Shown piece by piece: positions 10,345 to 18,474 of a stretch of 47,684 nt of DNA. This DNA is from Oceanibaculum pacificum. Its GTDB lineage: Bacteria; Pseudomonadota; Alphaproteobacteria; Oceanibaculales; Oceanibaculaceae. The stretch's first letter is position 1; every line of letters starts with the position of its first letter. A program made the translations under genes and the position numbers. Under the pieces are notes generated by a model, which saw only the letters and a list, made by a program, of their open reading frames with translations, searched no databases and was not told the origin of the DNA. The stretch spans positions 1-47,684 of the forward strand of contig NZ_LPXN01000096.1 of assembly GCF_001618175.1 (NCBI RefSeq). The letters are read 5' to 3'.

Positions 10345-11037
10345 TCAAGCGATGCTCTCGCCCCAGATGCAATTGATCGCGCCGGGCAGCTCGGCGAATC
10401 GTTCCAGCAGGGCGGCGGCGCCCAATTCGGCGACCGGCACGCGCGGATAGCCGTACAGCATGGCGATGAAGGGCACGCCGCAGCCTCGCGCGACGGCGGC
10501 GTCATTATCGTTGTCGCCGATCATGATCGCCCGGTCGTTGGCGATGCCCAGCCGGTCGATCACGGCCTGCAGATGCGCCGGCGCCGGCTTGCGCACCGGC
10601 AGCGCGTCACCGCCCACCACTGCATCGAACAAATCGCCCAGGCCAAGTTGCGGCAGCAGCTTTTCCGTGGCGCTCTGCGGCTTGTTGGTGCACAGGCCGA
10701 GGCGCAGCCCGGTCTGCCGCAGCCCGGCCAGCACGGTCGCCACATCGGGATAGAGCTGCGCCGGCGTCGCCGGGATCGATTCATAGATCGCGATGAATCG
10801 CTGCGTCAGCGCCGGCAGCGTATCAAGGGCGTCCGGGCCGCCCGTCGCGGCGAAGGCGCGTTCCACCAGCTTCAGTGCCCCGTCGCCGACGAATCCCTTT
10901 ACCTGGGCCAGCCGGACGGCCGGTCTGTGCCGTTCCGCCAGCAGCACGTTCAGGGCCTGGGCCAGGTCGATCACGCTGTCGATCAGCGTGCCGTCCAGGT
11001 CGAAGATCAGGGCGCGGGAAGCGTCGGAGGGGAGCAT
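10345..11037 (-). CDS. gph: phosphoglycolate phosphatase (HAD family)
   Basis: A 230-residue haloacid-dehalogenase phosphatase. Motif I FDLDGTLIDS (residues 13-22) supplies the nucleophile and acid aspartates, CTNKP is motif II, the lysine of motif III lies in VRKPAP, and motif IV is IGDNDNDAAVA. The cap is alpha-helical, as in subfamily I Gph enzymes that clear 2-phosphoglycolate made during DNA repair or oxygenation. It is divergent from glmU across 79 bases. Other small phosphate esters cannot be excluded as substrates. Confidence 0.88.
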   Translation of the reverse strand: MLPSDASRALIFDLDGTLIDSVIDLAQALNVLLAERHRPAVRLAQVKGFVGDGALKLVERAFAATGGPDALDTLPALTQRFIAIYESIPATPAQLYPDVATVLAGLRQTGLRLGLCTNKPQSATEKLLPQLGLGDLFDAVVGGDALPVRKPAPAHLQAVIDRLGIANDRAIMIGDNDNDAAVARGCGVPFIAMLYGYPRVPVAELGAAALLERFAELPGAINCIWGESIA

Positions 11038-11116
11038 ATCGCTACGATGGTCGTTGATCCAGATAGGGCCGGAACGATAGAACCGTCAGACAATCCGCAC
11101 CAGGATCATATCCGCC

Positions 11117-12478
11117 ATGACCGATTACACGCCGAAGCATCCCGTCGCCGCCATCGTCCTCGCCGCCGGCAAGGGCACGCGGATGAAGTCCGACCTGCCG
11201 AAGGTGCTGCATCCGCTGGCTGGCCGGCCAATGATCCGCCACCTGCTCGACACAGTGACGCGCCTGACGCCGGAGCGGATTGTGGTCGTGGTCGGGCCGG
11301 AGGGGGAGGCGGTGGCCCAGGCGGTCGCGCCCCTGCCGACAGCGGTGCAGAATCCGCCGCAGGGCACTGGCCACGCGGCGCAGGCGGCGCTGCCGGCGCT
11401 GCGCGGCTTCGAGAACGGCACGGTGCTGGTTCTGGCGGGGGCGGACCCCTTCGTGTCCGAGGCGACGCTGCGCACGCTGCTGGAGCGCCGCGAGGAGGGG
11501 GCGTCCGTGGTGGTGGTCGGTTTCCGCCCGGCCGATCCGGCGCGCTATGGCCGGCTGGTGGTGGGGGCGGGGCATCTCTACAAGATCGTCGAATATGCCG
11601 AGGCATCGCCGGAACAGCGCGCCATCGATCTGTGCAATGGCGGTTACATGGCGATCGACGCCGCCCATCTCCGCGACATGCTGGCCGAATTGTCGAACGA
11701 CAACGCCAAGGGCGAGTATTACCTGACCGACCTGGTGGAGATCGCCAACCGGCGCGGCCTGCGCGCCACCGTGGTCGAGGTCGAACCGTCGGAGGTGATG
11801 GGCATCGACACCCGCGCCGGGCTGGCCGTCGGCGAGGCGATGGTGCAGCAGTCTCTGCGCGCCGCCGCCATGGAGAACGGGGCGACGCTGACCGATCCCG
11901 CCACGGTTTACCTGTCCTGGGACACCAGGCTGGGCCGCGATGTGACGGTCGGTCCGTTCTGCGTCTTCGGCCCCGGCGTTACGGTTGGCGACGGGGTCGA
12001 TATCCGCGCCTTCAGCCATCTCGAAGGGGCGACGGTGGAGTCGGGCGCGGTCGTCGGCCCCTATGCCCGGCTGCGCCCGGGCGCGCATGTCGGGCGCGAC
12101 GCCCATGTCGGTAATTTCGTCGAATTGAAGAACACCACGCTGGGCGCGGGCGCCAAGGCCAATCACCTGACCTATCTGGGCGACGCCACAGTGGGGGCGG
12201 GGGCCAATATCGGCGCCGGCACCATCACCTGCAATTATGACGGCTTCTTCAAGGAGCATACGTCCATCGGGACGGGGGCTTTCATTGGCTCCAACACTGC
12301 CCTGGTCGCCCCGGTGAGCATCGGCGACGGGGCGATCGTGGCGGCCGGCAGCGTGATCACCGCCGACGTTCCCGCCGACGCGCTGGCCCTGGGGCGGGGC
12401 CATCAGGTGGAAAAACCCGGCCGCGCCAAGGCGTTCCGCGACCGCCGCGCGGCGGAGAAGGCGGCGAAGCGGGGATAG
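11117..12478 (+). CDS. glmU: bifunctional UDP-GlcNAc pyrophosphorylase / GlcN-1-P acetyltransferase
   Basis: A full-length 453-residue GlmU, the cytoplasmic enzyme that acetylates glucosamine-1-phosphate and then joins it to UTP to give UDP-N-acetylglucosamine for peptidoglycan and lipopolysaccharide. The N-terminal pyrophosphorylase domain (about 1-225) opens with LAAGKGTRM and carries PQGTGHA. The C-terminal half (about 250-430) is a left-handed beta-helix of hexapeptide repeats including NYDGFFKEHTSIG near the acetyl-CoA site. glmS, its frequent neighbour in other bacteria, does not follow; the next gene is convergent. Confidence 0.97.
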   Translation: MTDYTPKHPVAAIVLAAGKGTRMKSDLPKVLHPLAGRPMIRHLLDTVTRLTPERIVVVVGPEGEAVAQAVAPLPTAVQNPPQGTGHAAQAALPALRGFENGTVLVLAGADPFVSEATLRTLLERREEGASVVVVGFRPADPARYGRLVVGAGHLYKIVEYAEASPEQRAIDLCNGGYMAIDAAHLRDMLAELSNDNAKGEYYLTDLVEIANRRGLRATVVEVEPSEVMGIDTRAGLAVGEAMVQQSLRAAAMENGATLTDPATVYLSWDTRLGRDVTVGPFCVFGPGVTVGDGVDIRAFSHLEGATVESGAVVGPYARLRPGAHVGRDAHVGNFVELKNTTLGAGAKANHLTYLGDATVGAGANIGAGTITCNYDGFFKEHTSIGTGAFIGSNTALVAPVSIGDGAIVAAGSVITADVPADALALGRGHQVEKPGRAKAFRDRRAAEKAAKRG

Positions 12479-12484
12479 GGTGAC

Positions 12485-13036
12485 TTACGCCTGCGCCAAT
12501 ATTTCCTGGCACCAGGCGATGCGGGAGTCGATCTGGGCGATTTCCTGGTCCAGCCAGGCAGGCAGCAAGCCGTCGACGATGGTGGCATCCTCATTGGCGC
12601 GCAGATCGATCAGGCGGGAGCGTTCGGCGCGGAACAGATCCTCCAGCATCTCGATCTGGCCCAGCCGGGCCTCGCGGTCGAGCAGGTGCAGGAAGCGCAG
12701 CTTCAGCGCCAGCACCAGCTTGTTCAGATCGTTCACCACCGGGCGCATGCTGGCTGTCAGCAGATCGGTCAGCGCCTTCTGGCCATCGGTCGTCAGGCGC
12801 AGGCTGGGATTATCCTCCATGCTCTCGCCATCGAGCGGGGCAACCAGCCCCTCGAAGCGCAGCAGCTCCAGCGACGGGGCGAGCAAATCCAGCGACGGCC
12901 CGGCCACGCGGGTGGCGAAGCGGCGCACCATGGCCGCCAGATCGGCGTAACGCTTTGGCCCCTCGGCCAGGAAGCCCAGCATGGCGAGGCGCAGCGCCTC
13001 GGTCGGGATCAGCGAATTGTCGCGATACATCGGCAT
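12485..13036 (-). CDS. probable winged-helix (PadR-like) protein with helical C-terminus
   Basis: A 183-residue protein. Residues about 8-90 (LRLAMLGFLAEGPKRYADLAAMVRRF... then LELLRFEGLVAP and LRLTTDGQKAL) have the helix-turn-helix-plus-wing pattern of PadR/MarR-type regulators, where LTTDGQKAL corresponds to the wing end (typically LTxxGxxxL). The rest (about 95-183) is a long helical segment with acidic patches, like the PadR C-terminal dimerisation domain. ATG 13036 is chosen because AGAAGGA precedes it. An inverted repeat 15 bases upstream could be its own operator. It ends six bases from glmU and converges with it. Ligand and targets are unknown. Confidence 0.6.
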   Translation of the reverse strand: MPMYRDNSLIPTEALRLAMLGFLAEGPKRYADLAAMVRRFATRVAGPSLDLLAPSLELLRFEGLVAPLDGESMEDNPSLRLTTDGQKALTDLLTASMRPVVNDLNKLVLALKLRFLHLLDREARLGQIEMLEDLFRAERSRLIDLRANEDATIVDGLLPAWLDQEIAQIDSRIAWCQEILAQA

Positions 13037-13050
13037 GTCCTTCTCGCTTG

Positions 13051-13066
13051 ATCCTAGAAATAGGAT
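13051..13066. promoter_or_regulatory. inverted repeat upstream of the PadR-like gene
   Basis: ATCCTA, spacer GAAA, TAGGAT: a perfect 6-bp inverted repeat 14 bases before the start codon of the winged-helix gene. The position suits autoregulation. A second short repeat (GGAC-N7-GTCC, 13070-13084) adjoins it. Confidence 0.4.
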
Positions 13067-13111
13067 ACCGGACCGCGATAGTCCAGTATTAAGAGCGAGT
13101 CGCAATTGGGA

Positions 13112-14281
13112 TTATTGCGCGGCCAGCCCCTGCACGGGGACGATCTTCACCGTCATCCCGTCGGCCGTCAGCGCCAGGCGGCCCTGCTTGAGGTCCAGCG
13201 CATCGTCGCCGAACATCTCGCGCCGCCAGCCTTGCAGGGCCGGCACGTCGGCCTTGTCGTCTGCGGCGATGGCTTCCAGATCGCCGGTATTGGCCACCAG
13301 CTTCTGCGCCACGCCATTCTCCTCGCAGCGCAGCTTCAGCAGCACCTTCATCAGTTCGACGATGGGGCCGCGGCCGGCCGGCAGTTCGACGCGCTCGGGC
13401 AGTTGCGGGCGATCTTCCTTCGGCACTTCGGTTCCGCGCTTCACGGCGTCCAGCAACTGCTTGCCCATGGCGCCCTCGGCGAAGCCCTTGGACAGTGCGC
13501 GGATCTTGCCAAGCTCGTCGGCGTTCTTCGGCTCGCGGGCGGCGATTTCCAGCAATGCCTCGTCGCGCAGGAAGCGGTTGCGCGGCAGATCGCGCTTGCG
13601 GGCCTCCAGCTCGCGCCAAGCGGCGATTTCGCGCAGCACGGCCAGGAACTTGGTGCTGTTGGTGCGCGGCTTCAGCCGGCGCCAGGAATCCATCGGGTCG
13701 GCATCGTAGGTCGAGGCGGCGGTCAGCACCGCCATCTCCTCGGTCAGCCAATGGGCGCGGCCGTTTTTCTCCAGCATCTGGGCCAGCTTTTCATAGACGA
13801 TGCGCAGATGCGTCACATCGGCCAGCGCATAGTCGAGCTGCTTGTCGGAAAGCGGCCGGCCGGCCCAGTCGCTGAACCGGAAGCTTTTGTCGATGCGCGC
13901 ATTGGCCAGGCGCGAGGCCAGCGTCTCGTAGCCCACCGAATCGCCGAAGCCGCAGACCATCGCGGCGACCTGGGTGTCGAACAGCGGCGCCGGGATGACA
14001 TTGCCGAGGAAATAGAAAATCTCGATATCCTGCCGGGCGGCGTGAAACACCTTCAGCACGGCGGGATTCGCCATCAGCGCGAAAAGCGGCTTCAGGTCCA
14101 TGCCGAGGGCCAGCGGGTCGATGGCGGCGGCGGCGTCCGGACCGGCGAGCTGCACCAGGCAGAGCTGCGGATAATAGGTCTTCTCCCGCATGAACTCCGT
14201 GTCGACGGTGACATACTCGGCCTTGGCGAGGGACTCGCAGAAATCGGCGAGGCTTTTGGAATCTTGGATCAGAATGGTCAT
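13112..14281 (-). CDS. rnd: ribonuclease D
   Basis: A 389-residue 3'-5' exoribonuclease that trims tRNA and other stable RNA ends. The DEDDy catalytic set is visible: D27 and E29 in VDTEFM, aspartate in HAARQDIE, and the C-terminal pair in YALADVTHL. An HRDC-like helical domain follows (about 210-290), then a second helical region to the end, as in E. coli RNase D. It is in the same direction as, and shortly upstream of, the winged-helix gene, but the repeat structure between them suggests separate control. Confidence 0.93.
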   Translation of the reverse strand: MTILIQDSKSLADFCESLAKAEYVTVDTEFMREKTYYPQLCLVQLAGPDAAAAIDPLALGMDLKPLFALMANPAVLKVFHAARQDIEIFYFLGNVIPAPLFDTQVAAMVCGFGDSVGYETLASRLANARIDKSFRFSDWAGRPLSDKQLDYALADVTHLRIVYEKLAQMLEKNGRAHWLTEEMAVLTAASTYDADPMDSWRRLKPRTNSTKFLAVLREIAAWRELEARKRDLPRNRFLRDEALLEIAAREPKNADELGKIRALSKGFAEGAMGKQLLDAVKRGTEVPKEDRPQLPERVELPAGRGPIVELMKVLLKLRCEENGVAQKLVANTGDLEAIAADDKADVPALQGWRREMFGDDALDLKQGRLALTADGMTVKIVPVQGLAAQ

Positions 14282-14327
14282 GCCGTCTCAATAGCATCCG
14301 CCGCGAGGACGGACCAGACGGGAAAGC

Positions 14328-15080
14328 TTACTCGACGCTCACCAGACGGCGATTTGCCTGCTTGTTGCGGTACATCTGCTGATCGGCGCGGGCCATCAGC
14401 GTCGCCTCGGTGTCCTGCGGGCCGAAGGCGACGGCGCCGACGCTGACGCGAAGCTGGATCGTCGCGCCATTATATTCCACCGTCAGCCGGTTGAGCTGGC
14501 GCAGCAACTGGCGCGCCCGGGCGAAGCCGGAGTCGGAGCTGGTGCGCGTCAGCAGCGCCGCGAATTCGTCGCCGCCCATGCGGGCTACGCTGTCATGACG
14601 GCGCACCCGGTCGGCCAGGGTCTCGCTGACCTTCTTCAGCGCTGCGTCGCCGGCGGCGTGGCCGTGGCAATCGTTGATCGCCTTGAAATCGTCGATGTCG
14701 GCATAGATCAGCACGCCGCCGATCTCGGTGCGGCGCGATTCCTCCAGCGCCGTCGACATCTGCAAGGCAAAGCCCCGGCGGTTGAACAGGCCGGTCAATT
14801 CGTCGGTGACGGACAGGTTCTGCAGCTTCTCGATCTGCTCCTGCTGCTGGGCGATGATCTGCCGCGCCTCGGCGACGGCAAGGGCCAGCCGCATGATCTC
14901 GGCGGAGGTCAGGCTGTTCGTGTCGCCCAGCAGGGCTGCTGTGTCGGCCAGCCAGGCTTCGATGCCGGATTCATGCTCCGCCGCGTCGCCCAATCGCCGC
15001 ATCAAGGCGGCCACGCTGATCGGGCTCATGCCGACGGCAGCGTCAAGGGTGGGTGGCAGGACGGTCAAAGCGATGGACAT
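14328..15080 (-). CDS. diguanylate cyclase (GGDEF)
   Basis: A 250-residue soluble protein. The N-terminal 80 residues are helical with a coiled coil (IIAQQQEQIEKLQNL) but no recognisable sensor domain or membrane helix. The GGDEF domain starts at DELTGLFNRRGF near residue 93. The catalytic motif GGDEF is intact at 169-173, and the product-inhibition site RxxD is intact at R160-D163, five residues upstream, so it should make cyclic-di-GMP and be feedback inhibited. The ATG at 15080 is the first in-frame ATG; a TTG at 15146 would extend it. Upstream (15158-15165) lies TTAACCAT on the coding strand, a CtrA half-site-like motif. Confidence 0.88.
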   Translation of the reverse strand: MSIALTVLPPTLDAAVGMSPISVAALMRRLGDAAEHESGIEAWLADTAALLGDTNSLTSAEIMRLALAVAEARQIIAQQQEQIEKLQNLSVTDELTGLFNRRGFALQMSTALEESRRTEIGGVLIYADIDDFKAINDCHGHAAGDAALKKVSETLADRVRRHDSVARMGGDEFAALLTRTSSDSGFARARQLLRQLNRLTVEYNGATIQLRVSVGAVAFGPQDTEATLMARADQQMYRNKQANRRLVSVE

Positions 15081-15157
15081 GGCGTGATCGGGCTCTCCCA
15101 AGCCAATAACGAATTCCTGTCCTCTCCTAAGCAACCGCCATGCCAACGGGTTATGGG

Positions 15158-15165
15158 ATGGTTAA
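15158..15165 (-). promoter_or_regulatory. CtrA half-site-like motif TTAACCAT
   Basis: On the minus strand TTAACCAT, preceded four bases earlier by another TTAA (15170-15173). TTAACCAT is a recognised alphaproteobacterial CtrA-associated motif. It stands 78 bases upstream of the diguanylate cyclase start. Motif match only. Confidence 0.35.
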
Positions 15166-15204
15166 TATGTTAAATAACAATGGGTTGAGAAATTCCCTTA
15201 AGTC

Positions 15205-15233
15205 GTCCGACCGGCAAATCCTGCCGGTCGGAC
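15205..15233 (-). terminator. strong hairpin after the 2-hydroxyacid dehydrogenase gene
   Basis: A perfect 12-bp stem (GTCCGACCGGCA / TGCCGGTCGGAC) with loop AATCC, starting 18 bases beyond the stop codon at 15251. The poly-U tract expected of a canonical terminator is poor on either strand, so it may act in RNA protection rather than termination. Confidence 0.5.
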
Positions 15234-15250
15234 AGTGTTTGCCGGGTAAA

Positions 15251-16219
15251 CTAGGTCACGATGTCGGCCGGCCGGCGGCCGGCGAAGAAGGCGTCCAGAT
15301 TGTCCAGCGCCCGGAATCCCATGGCGTCGCGGGTCTCGGTCGTGGCGCTGCCGATATGCGGCAGCAGGAAGCAATTGGCAAGATCGCGGTAGCCCGGATG
15401 GATCGCCGGTTCGTTCTCGAACACGTCCAGGCCGGCGGCCGCCAGCTTGCCGGATGTCAGCGCCGCGATCAGGGAATCGTCATGCACGATCGTGCCGCGC
15501 GCCGTGTTTATCACCACCGCGCCGTCAGGCATGCTGGCGATGCGCTCGGCATTGAGGAAATGATGCGTTTCCTCGGTCGACGGGCAGTTGATCGACAGGA
15601 AATCGGCGATGCCCAGCATCTCCGTCGGGTCTTCGTGGAAGATCGCTCCCCGTTCCAGCTCGGGCGACAGGCGGCTGCGGTTGCTGTAGTGGATTTCCAT
15701 GTCGAAGCCGCGGGCCCGCTGGGCGACGGCGCGGCCGATGCGGCCCATGCCCAGAATCGCCAGCCGCTTGCCGGTGACATGCACGCCCAGCAGGCCGGTC
15801 GGCTCCCAGCGGCCCCAGCGATCCTCGCGCACCATGCGCTCGCCCTCATAGGCGCGCCGCGCGGCGGCCAGCAGCAGCAGCAAGGTGGTGTCGGCGGTGG
15901 CGTCGGTCAGCACGTCGGGCGTGTTGGTGACGGTCAGGCCGCGCGCCTGCGCGGCGTCGATATCGATATGGTCATGGCCGACGGAGAAGGTGGCGGCGAT
16001 CCGCACCTCGGGGGGCAGCGCCTGGATGACGTCGGCGCTCAGCTTTTCGGTCGGGCAGAGAAGCAGGCCGTCATGGCCGGCGCTGGCGCGAAGCAACGTC
16101 TCGGCATCGTAGGCGGTGTCCTGCGGGTTGAAGGTCGCCGCGTAATCGCGGGCGAGCCGCGCTTCCACCTTCGCGGGCAGCTTGCGGGTGATGAGGATTC
16201 GGGGACGGGCCTCTGCCAT
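15251..16219 (-). CDS. D-isomer 2-hydroxyacid dehydrogenase (glyoxylate/hydroxypyruvate reductase type)
   Basis: A 322-residue NAD(P)-dependent dehydrogenase. The Rossmann motif GMGRIGRAVAQRARGF is near residue 145 and the catalytic Arg, Glu and His appear in NTARGTIV, LDVFENEP and LPHIGSAT. The FSVGHDHID segment near residue 78 is typical of glyoxylate reductases (GyaR/GhrB type). ATG 16219 follows GGAGGAAAT; the in-frame ATG at 16243 lacks a good ribosome site. It would reduce glyoxylate or hydroxypyruvate, or act on a related 2-keto acid; the substrate is not certain. It is divergent from eipB. Confidence 0.9.
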   Translation of the reverse strand: MAEARPRILITRKLPAKVEARLARDYAATFNPQDTAYDAETLLRASAGHDGLLLCPTEKLSADVIQALPPEVRIAATFSVGHDHIDIDAAQARGLTVTNTPDVLTDATADTTLLLLLAAARRAYEGERMVREDRWGRWEPTGLLGVHVTGKRLAILGMGRIGRAVAQRARGFDMEIHYSNRSRLSPELERGAIFHEDPTEMLGIADFLSINCPSTEETHHFLNAERIASMPDGAVVINTARGTIVHDDSLIAALTSGKLAAAGLDVFENEPAIHPGYRDLANCFLLPHIGSATTETRDAMGFRALDNLDAFFAGRRPADIVT

Positions 16220-16348
16220 ATTTCCTCCAGATGTGTGAGCCAAGCTCTTGTGGTTTCATGATTTGCGGTGCGGTTGCACCTTCCGTTGGGCACTATAGAT
16301 CATCACATGAAGAATGCGCGGATAACCCAAGGGTTTCGGAGAATGACG

Positions 16349-17155
16349 ATGCGCGGGCGGTATGGAGTGCGGCGGGCGGTCGGGTGCGTTCTCGTGCTGG
16401 CGACCCTATCGAGTCCGGCGCTGGCGTTCGATATCGCGCCGCACCGCGCGGTCTACAAAATGTCGCTCGGCAAGACCGCCAGCAACAGCGAGGTGGTGGC
16501 CGCCGAGGGCGCGATGCTGATGGAATGGGGCGATAGCTGCGAGGGCTGGACGGTCGAGCAACGCTACCGTCTGCGCATGCTCTACAATCAGGGCGGCGAA
16601 TCCGACATGGCTGTCACCTTCGTCACCTATGAGGCGAAGGACGGCTCCACCTACCGTTTCTTCGTCGAACGCGCCCGGCCGACGGGCGATACCGAGAGCG
16701 TCAGCGGCAGGGCCGAGCATGCCGGCGGGAATGATGGCCTAGCCACCTTCACCCAGCCGCAGGCCGAGAAGATCGAGCTGCCGAAGAATGTGATGTTCCC
16801 GACCGAACATACCCTGGCCATCCTGAAAGCGGCGGAGGCCGGCAAGCGCTTCCTGGGCGCCCGGGTGTTCGACGGCAACGAAGTCGAGGGCGCGATGGAG
16901 GTGACGGCCGCCATCGGCGCGCTTATTCCCGCCGCGACGGACGAGAAAACCCCCGCCCTGCTGCGCCGCCCCTCCTGGCCGATCCGCCTCGCCTTTTTCG
17001 GCAAGGATGCGAAGGCCAGCGGCCAGCCCGACTATGAGCTTGGCCTGCGCCTGTTCGACAATGGCGTGGCCACGGAGCTGAAGCTGGATTATGGCGATTT
17101 CGTCATCGAGGCCAATCTCGACCAGATCGAAAGCATGAAGAGCCCTGGCTGCTAA
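16349..17155 (+). CDS. eipB: EipB-like periplasmic cell-envelope integrity protein (DUF1849)
   Basis: A 268-residue secreted protein. A clear Sec signal peptide (Arg-rich start, hydrophobic core GCVLVLATL, cleavage after SSPALA at residue 26) precedes FDIAPHRAVYKM, the conserved opening of DUF1849. The family's cysteine pair is present as C64 in DSCEGW and C268 as the last residue; in Brucella EipB these form a disulfide that closes a spiral beta-barrel. I chose ATG 16349 because GGAG lies seven bases upstream and it gives the cleanest signal peptide. EipB proteins support envelope integrity in alphaproteobacteria. It is transcribed on its own. Confidence 0.88.
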   Translation: MRGRYGVRRAVGCVLVLATLSSPALAFDIAPHRAVYKMSLGKTASNSEVVAAEGAMLMEWGDSCEGWTVEQRYRLRMLYNQGGESDMAVTFVTYEAKDGSTYRFFVERARPTGDTESVSGRAEHAGGNDGLATFTQPQAEKIELPKNVMFPTEHTLAILKAAEAGKRFLGARVFDGNEVEGAMEVTAAIGALIPAATDEKTPALLRRPSWPIRLAFFGKDAKASGQPDYELGLRLFDNGVATELKLDYGDFVIEANLDQIESMKSPGC

Positions 17156-17190
17156 AGGCTCTCCGGCCGCAAAAGCCTGCTTCTGCCCGG

Positions 17191-18474
17191 TTATTTTCTC
17201 GCCGCCAGGCCTCGGCCTTTCAGGATCGCGGTGTCGCCGAGCTTCTTGCGCACCGCGTCCATGGCGCCCTCGATCTTCTTCTGCCGGTCGCGGTTGCGGT
17301 CGATCAGGTCGGGCGGGTCGGCCTGGGAGGGATCGGCGAAGTCGCTGGCGCCGATGCCGATCAGCCGGAAGGATGTGCCCGTCGCCTCGCGCTCCAGCAG
17401 CGGCAGGGCGGTGCGATAGAGCCGGTCGGCCAGCAGGGTCGGGCTGTCGAGATGCTTGGAGCGGGTGATGGTGCGGAAATCCGCCGTCTTCAGCTTCAGC
17501 GTGATGCCGGCCCCGGCCAGTTCGGCCGCCTTCAGCCGCTTCGCCAGCTTTTCCGAAAGCCGCCAGAGGATGCGCTTCAGCTCCTCCGGGTCGGCGATAT
17601 CGTCGTCGAAGGTGGTCTCGGCGGAGACACTCTTGGTCTCGCGTTCGACCTCCACCCGGCGGGGATCGATGCCCTGGGCGAAGCTGGCCAGCCTCTCGCC
17701 CATCGCGCCATAACGGGCGATCAGATCGCGCGCCGGCATCTGCTGCAGATGGCCGATATGGGTGACGCCGTCCTTCACCAGCTTGGCCTGTAGGGCCTGG
17801 CCGACTCCCCAGATCAGCGAGACCGGCTGCTTCGCCAGGAAATCCAAAGCCTCCGCCTGGCCGATGATGGCGAAGCCCCGCGGCTTGTCGAGGTCGGAGG
17901 CGATCTTGGCCAGGAACTTGTTGTAGCTGAGGCCGATGGAGACGGTGATGCCGATCTCGGTCTCAATGCGTTTGGCCAGCATGGCCAGCGTGTGCGCCGG
18001 GCTGCCCTTGTGCAGCGTTTCGGTGCCGCCGAGATCGAGGAATGCCTCGTCGATGGACAGCGGCTGCACCAGGGGCGTCACCCCCTGCATCAGGGTGCGG
18101 ACCTGATGGCCGACCGCGCTGTATTTCGCCATATCCGGCTTGATGACCACGGCGTTGGGGCACAGCTTCAGCGCCTTGAACATCGGCATGGCGGAGCGGC
18201 AGCCATAGAGCCGGGCGACATAGCAGGCGGCCGAGACCACGCCGCGCTTGCCGCCGCCGATCAGCACCGGCTTGTCGCGCAGGCCCGGATCGTCGCGCTT
18301 CTCGACGCTGGCATAGAAGGCGTCGCAGTCGATATGCGCGATGGACAGGCTGTGCAACTCGGCATGGCGGATCAGCCGGGGCGAGCCGCAGGCCGGGCAA
18401 CGCACCTCGGCCGCGCCCGCCGGCAGGCGGGTTCCGCAATCGCGACAAAGCCCCGGGGCGTCAGGCGTCGGCAT
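17191..18474 (-). CDS. dinB: DNA polymerase IV with N-terminal zinc ribbon
   Basis: A 427-residue Y-family translesion polymerase. The palm begins at HIDCDAFYASVEK with catalytic D49, and the second catalytic pair D142-E143 lies in SIDEAFLD. Thumb and little-finger domains follow to about residue 380. Before the polymerase sits a 40-residue extension with CxxC twice (C10, C13, C26, C29), a zinc-ribbon pattern absent from E. coli DinB but known in alphaproteobacterial members. Its ATG lies inside the end of the upstream ROK kinase gene (14-base overlap). Error-prone bypass replication is the expected role. Confidence 0.93.
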   Translation of the reverse strand: MPTPDAPGLCRDCGTRLPAGAAEVRCPACGSPRLIRHAELHSLSIAHIDCDAFYASVEKRDDPGLRDKPVLIGGGKRGVVSAACYVARLYGCRSAMPMFKALKLCPNAVVIKPDMAKYSAVGHQVRTLMQGVTPLVQPLSIDEAFLDLGGTETLHKGSPAHTLAMLAKRIETEIGITVSIGLSYNKFLAKIASDLDKPRGFAIIGQAEALDFLAKQPVSLIWGVGQALQAKLVKDGVTHIGHLQQMPARDLIARYGAMGERLASFAQGIDPRRVEVERETKSVSAETTFDDDIADPEELKRILWRLSEKLAKRLKAAELAGAGITLKLKTADFRTITRSKHLDSPTLLADRLYRTALPLLEREATGTSFRLIGIGASDFADPSQADPPDLIDRNRDRQKKIEGAMDAVRKKLGDTAILKGRGLAARK

